A stretch of DNA of 64,000 nucleotides from Caldilineaceae bacterium. GTDB taxonomy: Bacteria; Chloroflexota; Anaerolineae; Caldilineales; Caldilineaceae. The notes under the pieces are model-generated. The model saw nothing but the letters and a program-made list of their open reading frames with translations, had not been told where the DNA came from and searched no databases. Numbering within the stretch: position 1 is the stretch's first letter; each line of letters starts with the position of its first letter. The translations under genes and the position numbers were made by a program. Positions 25,874 through 32,463 of this stretch are shown here, piece after piece. The stretch covers positions 124,001 to 188,000 of the forward strand of contig JACKBC010000005.1 in NCBI GenBank assembly GCA_020634755.1, in the 5' to 3' direction.

Positions 25874-28069
25874 ATGGATAGCAATGGTAAGTGCCCCGTA
25901 ACCGGTGGGCACGAAAATAATGGCGTCATTTGGCACATGTCCAACCGGGATTGGTGGCCGAATCAGCTAAATCTAAAGATTCTCAACCAAAATCCGGCTG
26001 AGTCAAACCCAATGGGCAAGTCGTTCAACTATGCCGAGGCATTCAACAGCCTTGACCTGGACGCCGTGAAAAATGACCTGTATGCGTTGATGACCGAATC
26101 ACAAGATTGGTGGCCAGCCGACTTTGGCAACTATGGCCCGCTCTTTATTCGGATGGCCTGGCACAGTGCCGGCACCTATCGCATTGGCGATGGACGCGGT
26201 GGCGCCGGCGCCGGTATGCAGCGCTTTGCTCCGCTCAATAGCTGGCCGGACAATGCCAATCTGGACAAGGCCCGTCGCCTGCTCTGGCCCATCAAGCAGA
26301 AGTATGGCCGCAAAATCTCCTGGGCCGATCTCATGATCCTGGCTGGCAACTGCGCCCTTGAGTCCATGGGCTTCAAAACCTTTGGCTTTGCGGGCGGCCG
26401 CGAAGATGTGTGGGAGCCCGAAGAGGACGTTTACTGGGGTTCGGAGAGCACCTGGCTTGGCGACAAGCGCTATACGGGTAAACGCGATCTCGAGAATCCG
26501 CTGGCCGCCGTACAGATGGGATTGATCTACGTGAATCCAGAGGGGCCAAACGGCACGCCGGATCCGGTGGCGGCCGCCGTAGACATTCGCGAGACCTTTG
26601 CGCGCATGGCCATGAACGATGAAGAAACGGTTGCGCTTATTGCGGGTGGTCATAGTTTTGGCAAGACGCATGGCGCCGGTGATGCCGCGCTGGTGGGCGT
26701 TGAGCCGGAAGGCGCCGGTATTGCCGAGCAGGGACTGGGCTGGACAAGCACTTATGGCAGCGGCAAAGGCGGGGACGCCATTACCAGCGGCCTGGAAGTT
26801 ACCTGGACCACGACACCCACCAAGTGGAGTAATAATTTCTTCGAAAATCTGTTTGAATACGAATGGGAACTGACCAAGAGCCCTGCCGGCGCCCATCAGT
26901 GGACGCCCAAGAATGGCGCTGGAGCGGGTACCGTGCCCGATGCGCACGACGCATCCAAGAGCCACGCCCCGGCCATGCTCACCACGGACCTTTCCTTGCG
27001 CTTTGATCCGGCGTACGAAAAGATTTCCAGACGATTTTATGAGAACCCCGACCAATTTGCCGATGCCTTTGCCCGCGCGTGGTACAAGCTGACGCATCGC
27101 GACATGGGGCCACGGGCACGCTATCTTGGTCCTGAGGTTGCCCAAGAGGAACTCATCTGGCAGGATCCCATTCCCGCCGTTGATCACGAGCTGATTAATG
27201 CGCAGGACATTGCTGCGCTCAAGGGCCAGATTTTGGCCTCGGGCCTTTCCATTGCGCAACTGGTCTCAACGGCTTGGGCTTCGGCGGCCACCTTCCGCGG
27301 CTCGGACAAGCGGGGTGGGGCCAACGGTGCACGCATCCGCCTGGCGCCGCAAAAGGATTGGGAAGTCAACCAGCCGGTGCAATTGGCCAGGGTGTTGGAG
27401 ATTCTGGAAAGCATCCAGAGCAACTTTAACAGCGCCCAGTCCGGCAACAAGAAAGTGTCGCTGGCCGATCTGATTGTCCTGGGCGGTTGTGCCGCCGTTG
27501 AGCAAGCGGCAAAGAATGCCGGCTACAATGTAACCGTTCCCTTTACGCCGGGGCGCATGGATGCATCGCAGGATCAAACCGACGTGGAATCGTTTGCCCC
27601 GCTCGAGCCGACCGCCGACGGGTTCCGCAACTATCTTAAAACCGAATCGCCTCTCTCGTCAGAGGAACTGCTTGTCGATCGAGCGCAGCTGCTAACATTG
27701 ACCGCACCGGAAATGACCGTTCTGGTCGGCGGCATGCGCGCCTTGAATGCCAATGCCGATCAGTCTCAGAATGGTGTCTTTACCGATCGGCCAGAGGCGC
27801 TCACCAACGATTTCTTTGTGAATCTGCTCGATATGGGCACGGCGTGGAAGGCCACCTCCGAAGCCGAAGCGCTCTTTGAAGGGCGCGATCGCGCAACGGG
27901 TGAAGTCAAGTGGACCGGCACGCGGGCCGACCTGGTCTTCGGTTCAAACTCTCAATTGCGCGCCCTGGCCGAAGCGTATGGCTGTGACGATGCACAGGAG
28001 ACCTTTGTAAATGACTTTGTGGCGGCGTGGAACAAAGTGATGAACCTTGACCGCTTTGATCTTGCTTGA
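25874..28069 (+). CDS. katG: Catalase-peroxidase KatG
   Basis: Bifunctional haem catalase-peroxidase (731 aa, two-domain normal length). The distal Arg93-Trp96-His97 are in IRMAWHSAGTYR. The covalent Met-Tyr-Trp adduct residues are Trp96, Tyr219 (GLIYVNPEGPNG) and Met245 (ARMAMND), and the proximal histidine is His260 in GGHSFGKTHG. The spacing of Tyr, Met and His equals that of the mycobacterial enzyme. The start at 25874 follows GGAGA by five bases; a longer frame beginning at 25796 encodes no KatG-like sequence. Probably co-transcribed with the Fur/PerR-type gene. A strong hairpin terminator and an 85-bp repeat follow. Confidence 0.98.
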   Translation: MDSNGKCPVTGGHENNGVIWHMSNRDWWPNQLNLKILNQNPAESNPMGKSFNYAEAFNSLDLDAVKNDLYALMTESQDWWPADFGNYGPLFIRMAWHSAGTYRIGDGRGGAGAGMQRFAPLNSWPDNANLDKARRLLWPIKQKYGRKISWADLMILAGNCALESMGFKTFGFAGGREDVWEPEEDVYWGSESTWLGDKRYTGKRDLENPLAAVQMGLIYVNPEGPNGTPDPVAAAVDIRETFARMAMNDEETVALIAGGHSFGKTHGAGDAALVGVEPEGAGIAEQGLGWTSTYGSGKGGDAITSGLEVTWTTTPTKWSNNFFENLFEYEWELTKSPAGAHQWTPKNGAGAGTVPDAHDASKSHAPAMLTTDLSLRFDPAYEKISRRFYENPDQFADAFARAWYKLTHRDMGPRARYLGPEVAQEELIWQDPIPAVDHELINAQDIAALKGQILASGLSIAQLVSTAWASAATFRGSDKRGGANGARIRLAPQKDWEVNQPVQLARVLEILESIQSNFNSAQSGNKKVSLADLIVLGGCAAVEQAAKNAGYNVTVPFTPGRMDASQDQTDVESFAPLEPTADGFRNYLKTESPLSSEELLVDRAQLLTLTAPEMTVLVGGMRALNANADQSQNGVFTDRPEALTNDFFVNLLDMGTAWKATSEAEALFEGRDRATGEVKWTGTRADLVFGSNSQLRALAEAYGCDDAQETFVNDFVAAWNKVMNLDRFDLA

Positions 28070-28095
28070 TCTCGGCGCAATAGGATGTAAATAAC

Positions 28096-28180
28096 GCACG
28101 TTACGCAGCGACAGCCAGTCTGCTAGAGAAAAACAGGAACGTCGGCGAGCCGACTTTCCTCCAGGCTTGCGTAACATAAG
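28096..28180 (+). repeat. 85-bp palindromic repeat element, family I, copy 3
   Basis: Exactly 85 bp, beginning GCACGTTACGCAGCG and ending GCTTGCGTAACATAAG. The flanks TAAATAAC (28088-28095) and TCAATAAA (28181-28188) match at six of eight positions. It sits between the katG stop and the bidirectional terminator. Confidence 0.88.
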
Positions 28181-28184
28181 TCAA

Positions 28185-28237
28185 TAAAATGGAAAGACCT
28201 CCGACGTGAATGATACGTCGGAGGTCTTTCCATTTTA
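28185..28237. terminator. Bidirectional intrinsic terminator between katG and thioredoxin gene
   Basis: A perfect 23-bp stem (28185-28207 with 28215-28237) and a seven-base loop. The stem core is GACCTCCGACGT, with A/T-rich outer pairs that give U-runs on both strands. It separates the convergent katG and thioredoxin-like genes. Confidence 0.9.
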
Positions 28238-28331
28238 TAGAGTTGGAGATCTGACTTTTTACTTGTGACTTTTCAATGTGACTTGCCAATGGTAATGGTC
28301 TGTGACGCCACAGCGTGGCCGTCGGCCCAGC

Positions 28332-29039
28332 CTAGAGCCAAGGGCCCACCTTTTGGCGTAGCGCTGGCTCCATGAGCGCCCCGGACCAGCGGTCCACAAT
28401 TTTGCCATCCTTCACAATCAGCATGGTGGGAATGCCCTGCACGCCGTGGCGCATGGCCAGCCCCTGATTCTGATCCACGTTGACTTTGGCCACGCGCAGT
28501 TTACCCGCCAAGTCGGCCGCCATATGTTCCAGCGCCGGTTCCACCATGCGACACGGGCCACACCAGGCCGCCCAAAAATCGACCAGCACCGGCAGGTCCG
28601 ACTGCATAACATCACGCGCAAAAGAGGCTTCCGTGACGGCAATTGGTTTGCCGGCCGTCTGTGCAGAGCCAGAATGGCTGGCCGCTTGTACAGCTGGCTT
28701 GGGGCCTTGGCCCAATAGGTACGCCACATGCGGCTCCAACTCATTGGCCGTAATGGCGCTGCTTTGCGTAACTACCTGCCCATCGCGGACGCCAACCAGC
28801 GCCGGCAATGCGCTCACGCTATACTTGCGCGTCGAGGCGGGATTGCTCTCGGCCTCAATTTGGGCAATCAGCAGGTGTCCGGCGTGCCGGCCAGCCAGCT
28901 CATTCATCTTCTGCACAAGGGCGGCGGCCGCCTGTTTGGGCATAAAAAGAATGGCCACCGGTAATCCGGTCGCCACGACGCGATCCAGGCTGAGATCGCT
29001 GCTGTTAATCGGTGTATCAAATACGCGTTGTTGACTCAT
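28332..29039 (-). CDS. Protein with two thioredoxin folds, C-terminal one catalytic
   Basis: 235-aa protein. Residues about 10-105 form a thioredoxin-like domain without a CxxC (AILFMPKQAAAALVQKMNEL occupies the position, and a cis-proline-like SALPALVGVRDG follows). Residues about 128-235 are a canonical thioredoxin with WAAWCGPCRMVEP, VDQNQGLAMRHGVQGIPTMLI and a glycine-rich end. The start at 29039 has GAGGAA at the right distance; the upstream ATG at 29057 is weaker. The non-catalytic N-terminal domain may bind clients or partners, as in CnoX/YbbN or PDI-like proteins. It lies among peroxide-defence genes. Confidence 0.85.
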   Translation of the reverse strand: MSQQRVFDTPINSSDLSLDRVVATGLPVAILFMPKQAAAALVQKMNELAGRHAGHLLIAQIEAESNPASTRKYSVSALPALVGVRDGQVVTQSSAITANELEPHVAYLLGQGPKPAVQAASHSGSAQTAGKPIAVTEASFARDVMQSDLPVLVDFWAAWCGPCRMVEPALEHMAADLAGKLRVAKVNVDQNQGLAMRHGVQGIPTMLIVKDGKIVDRWSGALMEPALRQKVGPWL

Positions 29040-29186
29040 ATTTCGTTCCTCATTCATTCTCCGTACACGGCAACGGTGTTGGCGATTTAGGCATCGGTCT
29101 CGTTTGGAGAATCCAGGCTCATCTCTTACCGTTGCGATCTACTGATTCTTCTCTACCGCAGCCGCTTGCAACTAAACTAGTTATTT

Positions 29187-29342
29187 GAGAGGTGTGCATA
29201 ATTTGATACTCGAGTGCAACATATATTGTAGACCCGGGTGCGACGCACGGCCACCACGGGGACTATTTTCCGGCTATTTTGCGGGCCAGTGCGACGCACG
29301 CTAATCGCCTCTACTCGACTAAAATACTTATGCACACTCCTC
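29187..29342 (-). mobile_element. 156-bp MITE-like element, family II, copy 2
   Basis: The ends GAGAGGTGTGCATA and TATGCACACTCCTC are inverted repeats, and the perfect 8-bp duplication AGTTATTT flanks it (29179-29186 and 29343-29350). Length is identical to the copy at 23898. No open reading frame of note, so a non-autonomous element is the best description. The parent transposase is not in the window. Confidence 0.9.
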
Positions 29343-29449
29343 AGTTATTTGGCGGCTTAATTTTTAGAAATCCCGTATGACTTTTGCTCAAATTGTGATT
29401 TCTAAAAATTAAATGTTCGCGGCGCTCTGCTCTGTACGCGAACATGAGT

Positions 29450-29478
29450 ATGGTGGATAGCCGCACCCTATCCACCAT
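29450..29478 (-). terminator. Hairpin downstream of DUF2202 gene
   Basis: An 11-bp stem with a seven-base loop begins six bases after the stop of the DUF2202 gene. No long U-run follows, so it may be an mRNA-stabilising or Rho-assisted structure. Confidence 0.5.
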
Positions 29479-29483
29479 CTACC

Positions 29484-30320
29484 CTAGCGACCTCGCCCGC
29501 GTCCGCCGCGTTCCACTTCGGCATTGACGATGGCGTCATACGCAGCTTGATCCAGATACTGGGGCACATACGTCTCGCCGGTTTGTCGGCTCAGCGTGCT
29601 TGTAAACGCCCGCAAATGGTTGCGCGAGCCTTTCATCAAGTTTTCATACACCAGCTGAATATCGGGCCGATCCGTTTGGTCAATGCGGGTTTGCAAATCG
29701 ACAATATCCAAGTCCTCAATCGTAGCTCCGACAATCAGCGCATCGGTTAGAGACTGACTGCCCTGCGCCACCAAGTCCGCATATAGTTGCTGGAGCGTTG
29801 GATCTTCGAAAACGCCGACATCATTGCCGGCTGCCGGATCGTCCAAATTATAGCGGTCCAGCAGCGTCTTGACGGCATCGGTGTGCGTCGTTTCGCTGGC
29901 GCTAATGTTGCTAAAGATCGGCAAATCCCACTGTGCGGCTAGCGCTACGTATACATCGTGCGCCAGCTTTTCTTCCTCGCGCATAAAGATCAGGCCATCT
30001 GCTTCAGCGCTGCTCAACGTGGCGGTGGCAATGGGCGCCAGCGCCGTGGCCAGGCTCTCGGCATCTACATCGGTAACGCCGTCCTCATTGACGGTTACCA
30101 CATCCTGCGTTGCGCCCATTGCGGTGCGACCAAAGCGCGCCGGCTCAAGCGGCTGGCAGGCAGCAATGCTCAACGCCAATATGGCGACAATGGCAAACCC
30201 CACAACAATGTGTCTATATCTTATGTTACGCAAGCCTGGCGGAAAGTCAGCTCGCCGCCGTTCCTGTTGCTCTCTAGCAGACTGGCTGTCGCTGCGTAAT
30301 GTGAGTCTATATTTTAACAT
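29484..30320 (-). CDS. DUF2202 (ferritin-like) lipoprotein with an in-frame repeat insertion
   Basis: 278-aa protein. The mature part has the DUF2202 pattern: FMREEEKLAHDVYVALAAQW, NISASETTHTDAVKTLLDRY and a C-terminal NLMKGSRNHLRAFTSTL, with Glu/His spacing like a four-helix ferritin-type bundle. The function of DUF2202 is not established. The start at 30320 has AGGGAG nine bases upstream. Without the 93 bases made of the 85-bp element plus its 8-bp duplication, the N-terminus would read MLKYRHIVVGFAIVAILALS followed by IAAC, a clean lipoprotein signal. The insertion adds 31 residues between Arg5 and His without a frameshift. The protein may still be exported, or an internal GTG after the element may be used. 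Confidence 0.75.
   Translation of the reverse strand: MLKYRLTLRSDSQSAREQQERRRADFPPGLRNIRYRHIVVGFAIVAILALSIAACQPLEPARFGRTAMGATQDVVTVNEDGVTDVDAESLATALAPIATATLSSAEADGLIFMREEEKLAHDVYVALAAQWDLPIFSNISASETTHTDAVKTLLDRYNLDDPAAGNDVGVFEDPTLQQLYADLVAQGSQSLTDALIVGATIEDLDIVDLQTRIDQTDRPDIQLVYENLMKGSRNHLRAFTSTLSRQTGETYVPQYLDQAAYDAIVNAEVERGGRGRGR
30220..30304 (-). repeat. 85-bp palindromic repeat element, family I, copy 4 (inside a coding region)
   Basis: Exactly 85 bp flanked by a perfect 8-bp duplication GTCTATAT (30212-30219 and 30305-30312). It lies inside the 5' part of the DUF2202 gene, in the orientation in which the element encodes the SDSQSAREQQERRRAD-type peptide. It has no stop codon in that frame, so translation passes through. 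Confidence 0.92.
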
Positions 30321-30370
30321 AATTCTTCGCTCCCTGTTATGTGCAGTAAATCTTGGTTAAATGCTTCACG

Positions 30371-30448
30371 ACTTACGCCGTGCCTGTGAAGCGCCAGAAG
30401 AAAACAGCATGGCTAACCCGACAATTTTTCCGCTTGGCTTGCGTAAGT
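30371..30448. repeat. 78-bp segment with ends related to the 85-bp element
   Basis: It begins ACTTACGCCGTGCC and ends GGCTTGCGTAAGT, so the ends are an imperfect inverted repeat resembling the right end of the 85-bp family (GGCTTGCGTAACATAAG). The interior is unrelated, and no flanking duplication is seen. It may be a distant relative or a decayed copy. Confidence 0.45.
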
Positions 30449-30633
30449 CCTATCCTTTGACATGGCCTTCCATAAGTTCAGGCGCATCTATACGCAGTTC
30501 TGGATGAGAACCGCAGTATGCAGGATGAATGTTTTGGAAATTCATCTGACATAGATAAGCATAACAGAAAACGGCCATCAGTTCTTCGACAAAAGTCGAA
30601 ATTAGGAAAACTGATTTAATCGATCAAATCCTG

Positions 30634-30789
30634 GTTGACTGACAAATCTTATTTTACCGCCAAGATACGCAGAGTTCGGCACTGCGTATCCATCATGCCA
30701 GATCGCAAAGAAACGCCAAGAATCTACTCGACTGTCCCTTGCGTCTCTTCGCGCCCTTGGCGGTAGAAAGATTAAATGTGTCAGTCAAC
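30634..30789. repeat. Inverted-repeat structure with CGCAAAG-like heptamers
   Basis: GTTGACTGACA (30634-30644) and its exact complement TGTCAGTCAAC (30779-30789) bound it. Inside, TACCGCCAAG and CTTGGCGGTA form a second inverted pair, and motifs such as GCGTCTC and TTGCGTC recur, similar to the heptamer repeats common between genes in several phyla. Confidence 0.5.
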
Positions 30790-30815
30790 TAGCTATCAAA
30801 TCTGAGTCATCCCGA

Positions 30816-30863
30816 AAAGGCAAAAATCCCGGAATCTCTAAAAATTCCGGGATTTTTGCCTTT
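30816..30863 (-). terminator. Intrinsic terminator of the ferritin-like gene
   Basis: AAAGGCAAAAATCCCGGAAT (30816-30835) is perfectly complementary to 30844-30863 with an eight-base loop. It lies 24 bases after the stop of the minus-strand ferritin-like gene. Confidence 0.85.
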
Positions 30864-30886
30864 GTTATGTTTTTGTATGGCGAATT

Positions 30887-31312
30887 TTACAGCGGCCAGT
30901 CGCGCAAAAGGCGCTCCGTCTCCTCAGAATGACCGCTCTCATCGCGCACCATATCTTCCAGTTGCACAACCAATCCTTTATCGCCTAACTCTTCGGCTTC
31001 TTTGGCGCGTTGGGTATAATCCTGCACGGCTTGCCGTTCGGCAGTCAGCACAGCCTCGACCATTTCCCGATTGGTGTGCGCAGCGGCTACCGGCCGCGGC
31101 GTGGTGACCGGTTCACCCCCCAGCGCCACAATTTTATTGGCCAGAAACTGCGCATGAAGCTGTTCATCGGCTACTTCGGCCAGGAAGAACTGCGCAAGCT
31201 GGGGGCGATAGGGGCCATTCACCTTGGCTGCATACGTCAGGTACTGAATAATCGCGCCCAATTCACCGGCCAGATCCTCATTCAGATTTTTGATCATCGT
31301 TTCTTTGTTCAT
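30887..31312 (-). CDS. Ferritin-like/bacterioferritin-type protein
   Basis: 141-aa four-helix-bundle protein. Conserved Glu/His ligands appear in DLAGELGAIIQYLTYA, LAEVADEQLHAQFLANKI, VLTAERQAVQDYTQR and QLEDMVRDESGHSEETERLL, matching the di-iron pattern (E...ExxH...E...ExxH). The start at 31312 has AAGGAG eight bases upstream. It follows the PRC-barrel-like gene by 24 bases, so the two are likely an operon. Role: iron storage or detoxification, in keeping with the adjacent peroxide-defence genes. It is shorter than bacterioferritin (about 158 aa) and lacks an obvious haem-ligand methionine. Confidence 0.88.
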   Translation of the reverse strand: MNKETMIKNLNEDLAGELGAIIQYLTYAAKVNGPYRPQLAQFFLAEVADEQLHAQFLANKIVALGGEPVTTPRPVAAAHTNREMVEAVLTAERQAVQDYTQRAKEAEELGDKGLVVQLEDMVRDESGHSEETERLLRDWPL

Positions 31313-31336
31313 CAAATTATCTCCTTGAAATTGTGT

Positions 31337-31663
31337 TTACTCGTTGCTGTGCCATAGCGGCAAATTTTGGACCTTCTCTCTAACAATCCGTAACTGGATT
31401 CTCCCCGCCACCACTGCTTTGATCAATTCGACGGGACAGCGCCGATAGTGGGATTGGTGTTCTTCATGCAGCAAAAAGTGTGTGGTCACATGTGCATTAT
31501 GCGTCACCACCAGTGCCGCCACATGCCCCACCACCAGCTCATCTTGATCCAAAACCAACATGCCGCGCTGCAATCTTACGCCAGTAACCATGGGGTCAGC
31601 TATAGGCAATATGCCAGATTCCATGAGCGTTGAGGGACTGTGGCCGTCATCCAATGTATCCAT
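31337..31663 (-). CDS. Small protein with PRC-barrel-like domain
   Basis: 108-aa protein. The pattern GMLVLDQDELVVGHVAALVV, then HFLLHEE and later VPVELIKAVVAGRIQLRIVREKVQNLP-like spacing (VELIKAVVAG, IQLRIVREKV) resembles PRC-barrel or DUF2171-type small beta-barrels that accompany stress proteins. The start at 31663 is preferred because AAAGGGAC precedes it; an upstream codon at 31708 lies inside the terminator stem of the neighbouring gene. First gene of a probable two-gene operon with the ferritin-like gene. Molecular function unknown. Confidence 0.65.
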   Translation of the reverse strand: MDTLDDGHSPSTLMESGILPIADPMVTGVRLQRGMLVLDQDELVVGHVAALVVTHNAHVTTHFLLHEEHQSHYRRCPVELIKAVVAGRIQLRIVREKVQNLPLWHSNE

Positions 31664-31686
31664 CTGTGTCCCTTTCGGTTGAAAGC

Positions 31687-31735
31687 AAAAGCGGACCACG
31701 TCATACATGACAATCGTATCACGTGGTCCGCTTTT
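31687..31735 (-). terminator. Intrinsic terminator of the CRP-family gene
   Basis: AAAAGCGGACCACGT (31687-31701) pairs perfectly with ACGTGGTCCGCTTTT (31721-31735) across 19 bases. It lies 33 bases after the CRP-family stop, and A/T runs on both ends make it usable in either direction. Confidence 0.85.
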
Positions 31736-31767
31736 ATTCTTCGACTTTTGTCGAATTTATACGCAAT

Positions 31768-32463
31768 CTAGCGATCGGGCAGGGCTTTATCCGCCAGCCC
31801 AACGCGGTCTAAAATGCGAATTTGCTGACGCGACAGCTCGATGAGACCGGCATCGCTCAAACTGCGCAGGGCGCGGTTAACCACATCCGGCGCGGCGCCC
31901 AACCGAGCCGCCATTTCAGCCTGCGTGGCCCAACGCTGGCGCTGCACCACATCATCAACCGCATTTTCCATCAGCTGGCGCGCTAGCCGGGCCGTAACCG
32001 AACGCAGCGATAGATCGGCCACCAGCGCCACCAAATCGTTGATGCGTTCGCCCATATATTCAATGACGCGCAGCGCAAATTGCGGCTCTGTGAGCAAGGC
32101 TTGGCGCACCACATTGCGCGGCAGCTGCCACAATTCGGTGGGCTCCAGCGCAATGGCGGTGGCCGGCATGGGCTGGCTCACAAAAACGGTCATGCCGCCA
32201 AAGACTTCCCCCGCCTTCAAGAAGTGCAGAATCTGCTCGCGCCCTTCGGCGGACATGCTCACGGCCTTTACCCAACCGCTCTGCACATAATAAAGACCGG
32301 GTGAATCATCGCCCTCTAAAAAGATAATGGCGCCCGGCTCATAGACGCGCCGGATGGCCGCATGGGCAAAGCGCTGGATGAGCTGTGTTTCCAATCCGGC
32401 AAAAAAGGGCAACTGTTGCAGCGCCGTCAGCAAATCGCCGCCTGTTGTTTGTTGTTCAGCCAT
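31768..32463 (-). CDS. CRP/FNR-family transcriptional regulator
   Basis: 231-aa regulator. An N-terminal cyclic-nucleotide-binding-like domain (AIIFLEGDDSPGLYYVQSGWVKAV, FLKAGEVFGG) is followed by a long helix and a C-terminal winged helix with recognition region ATQAEMAARLGAAPDVVNRALRSLSDAGLIEL. No cysteine cluster of FNR is present, so it is not an oxygen sensor of that kind. The cAMP-pocket arginine is not obvious, so the ligand is unknown. The start at 32463 overlaps the end of the DUF3604 gene by eight bases, which suggests translational coupling and shared regulation. Confidence 0.9.
   Translation of the reverse strand: MAEQQTTGGDLLTALQQLPFFAGLETQLIQRFAHAAIRRVYEPGAIIFLEGDDSPGLYYVQSGWVKAVSMSAEGREQILHFLKAGEVFGGMTVFVSQPMPATAIALEPTELWQLPRNVVRQALLTEPQFALRVIEYMGERINDLVALVADLSLRSVTARLARQLMENAVDDVVQRQRWATQAEMAARLGAAPDVVNRALRSLSDAGLIELSRQQIRILDRVGLADKALPDR

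Larger units (their letters stand above)
29040..29483. other. Intergenic region with a MITE-like element and three hairpins
   Basis: No gene. It contains the 156-bp element (29187-29342) and three consecutive hairpins: TTAATTTTTAGAAATC with its complement (29357-29412), ATGTTCGCG/CGCGAACAT (29413-29445) and ATGGTGGATAG/CTATCCACCAT (29450-29478). Confidence 0.65.
30321..30886. other. Repeat-rich intergenic region
   Basis: No supportable gene. It holds a 78-bp palindrome-ended segment (30371-30448), a 156-bp inverted-repeat structure (30634-30789) and the terminator of the ferritin-like gene (30816-30863). Confidence 0.6.
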
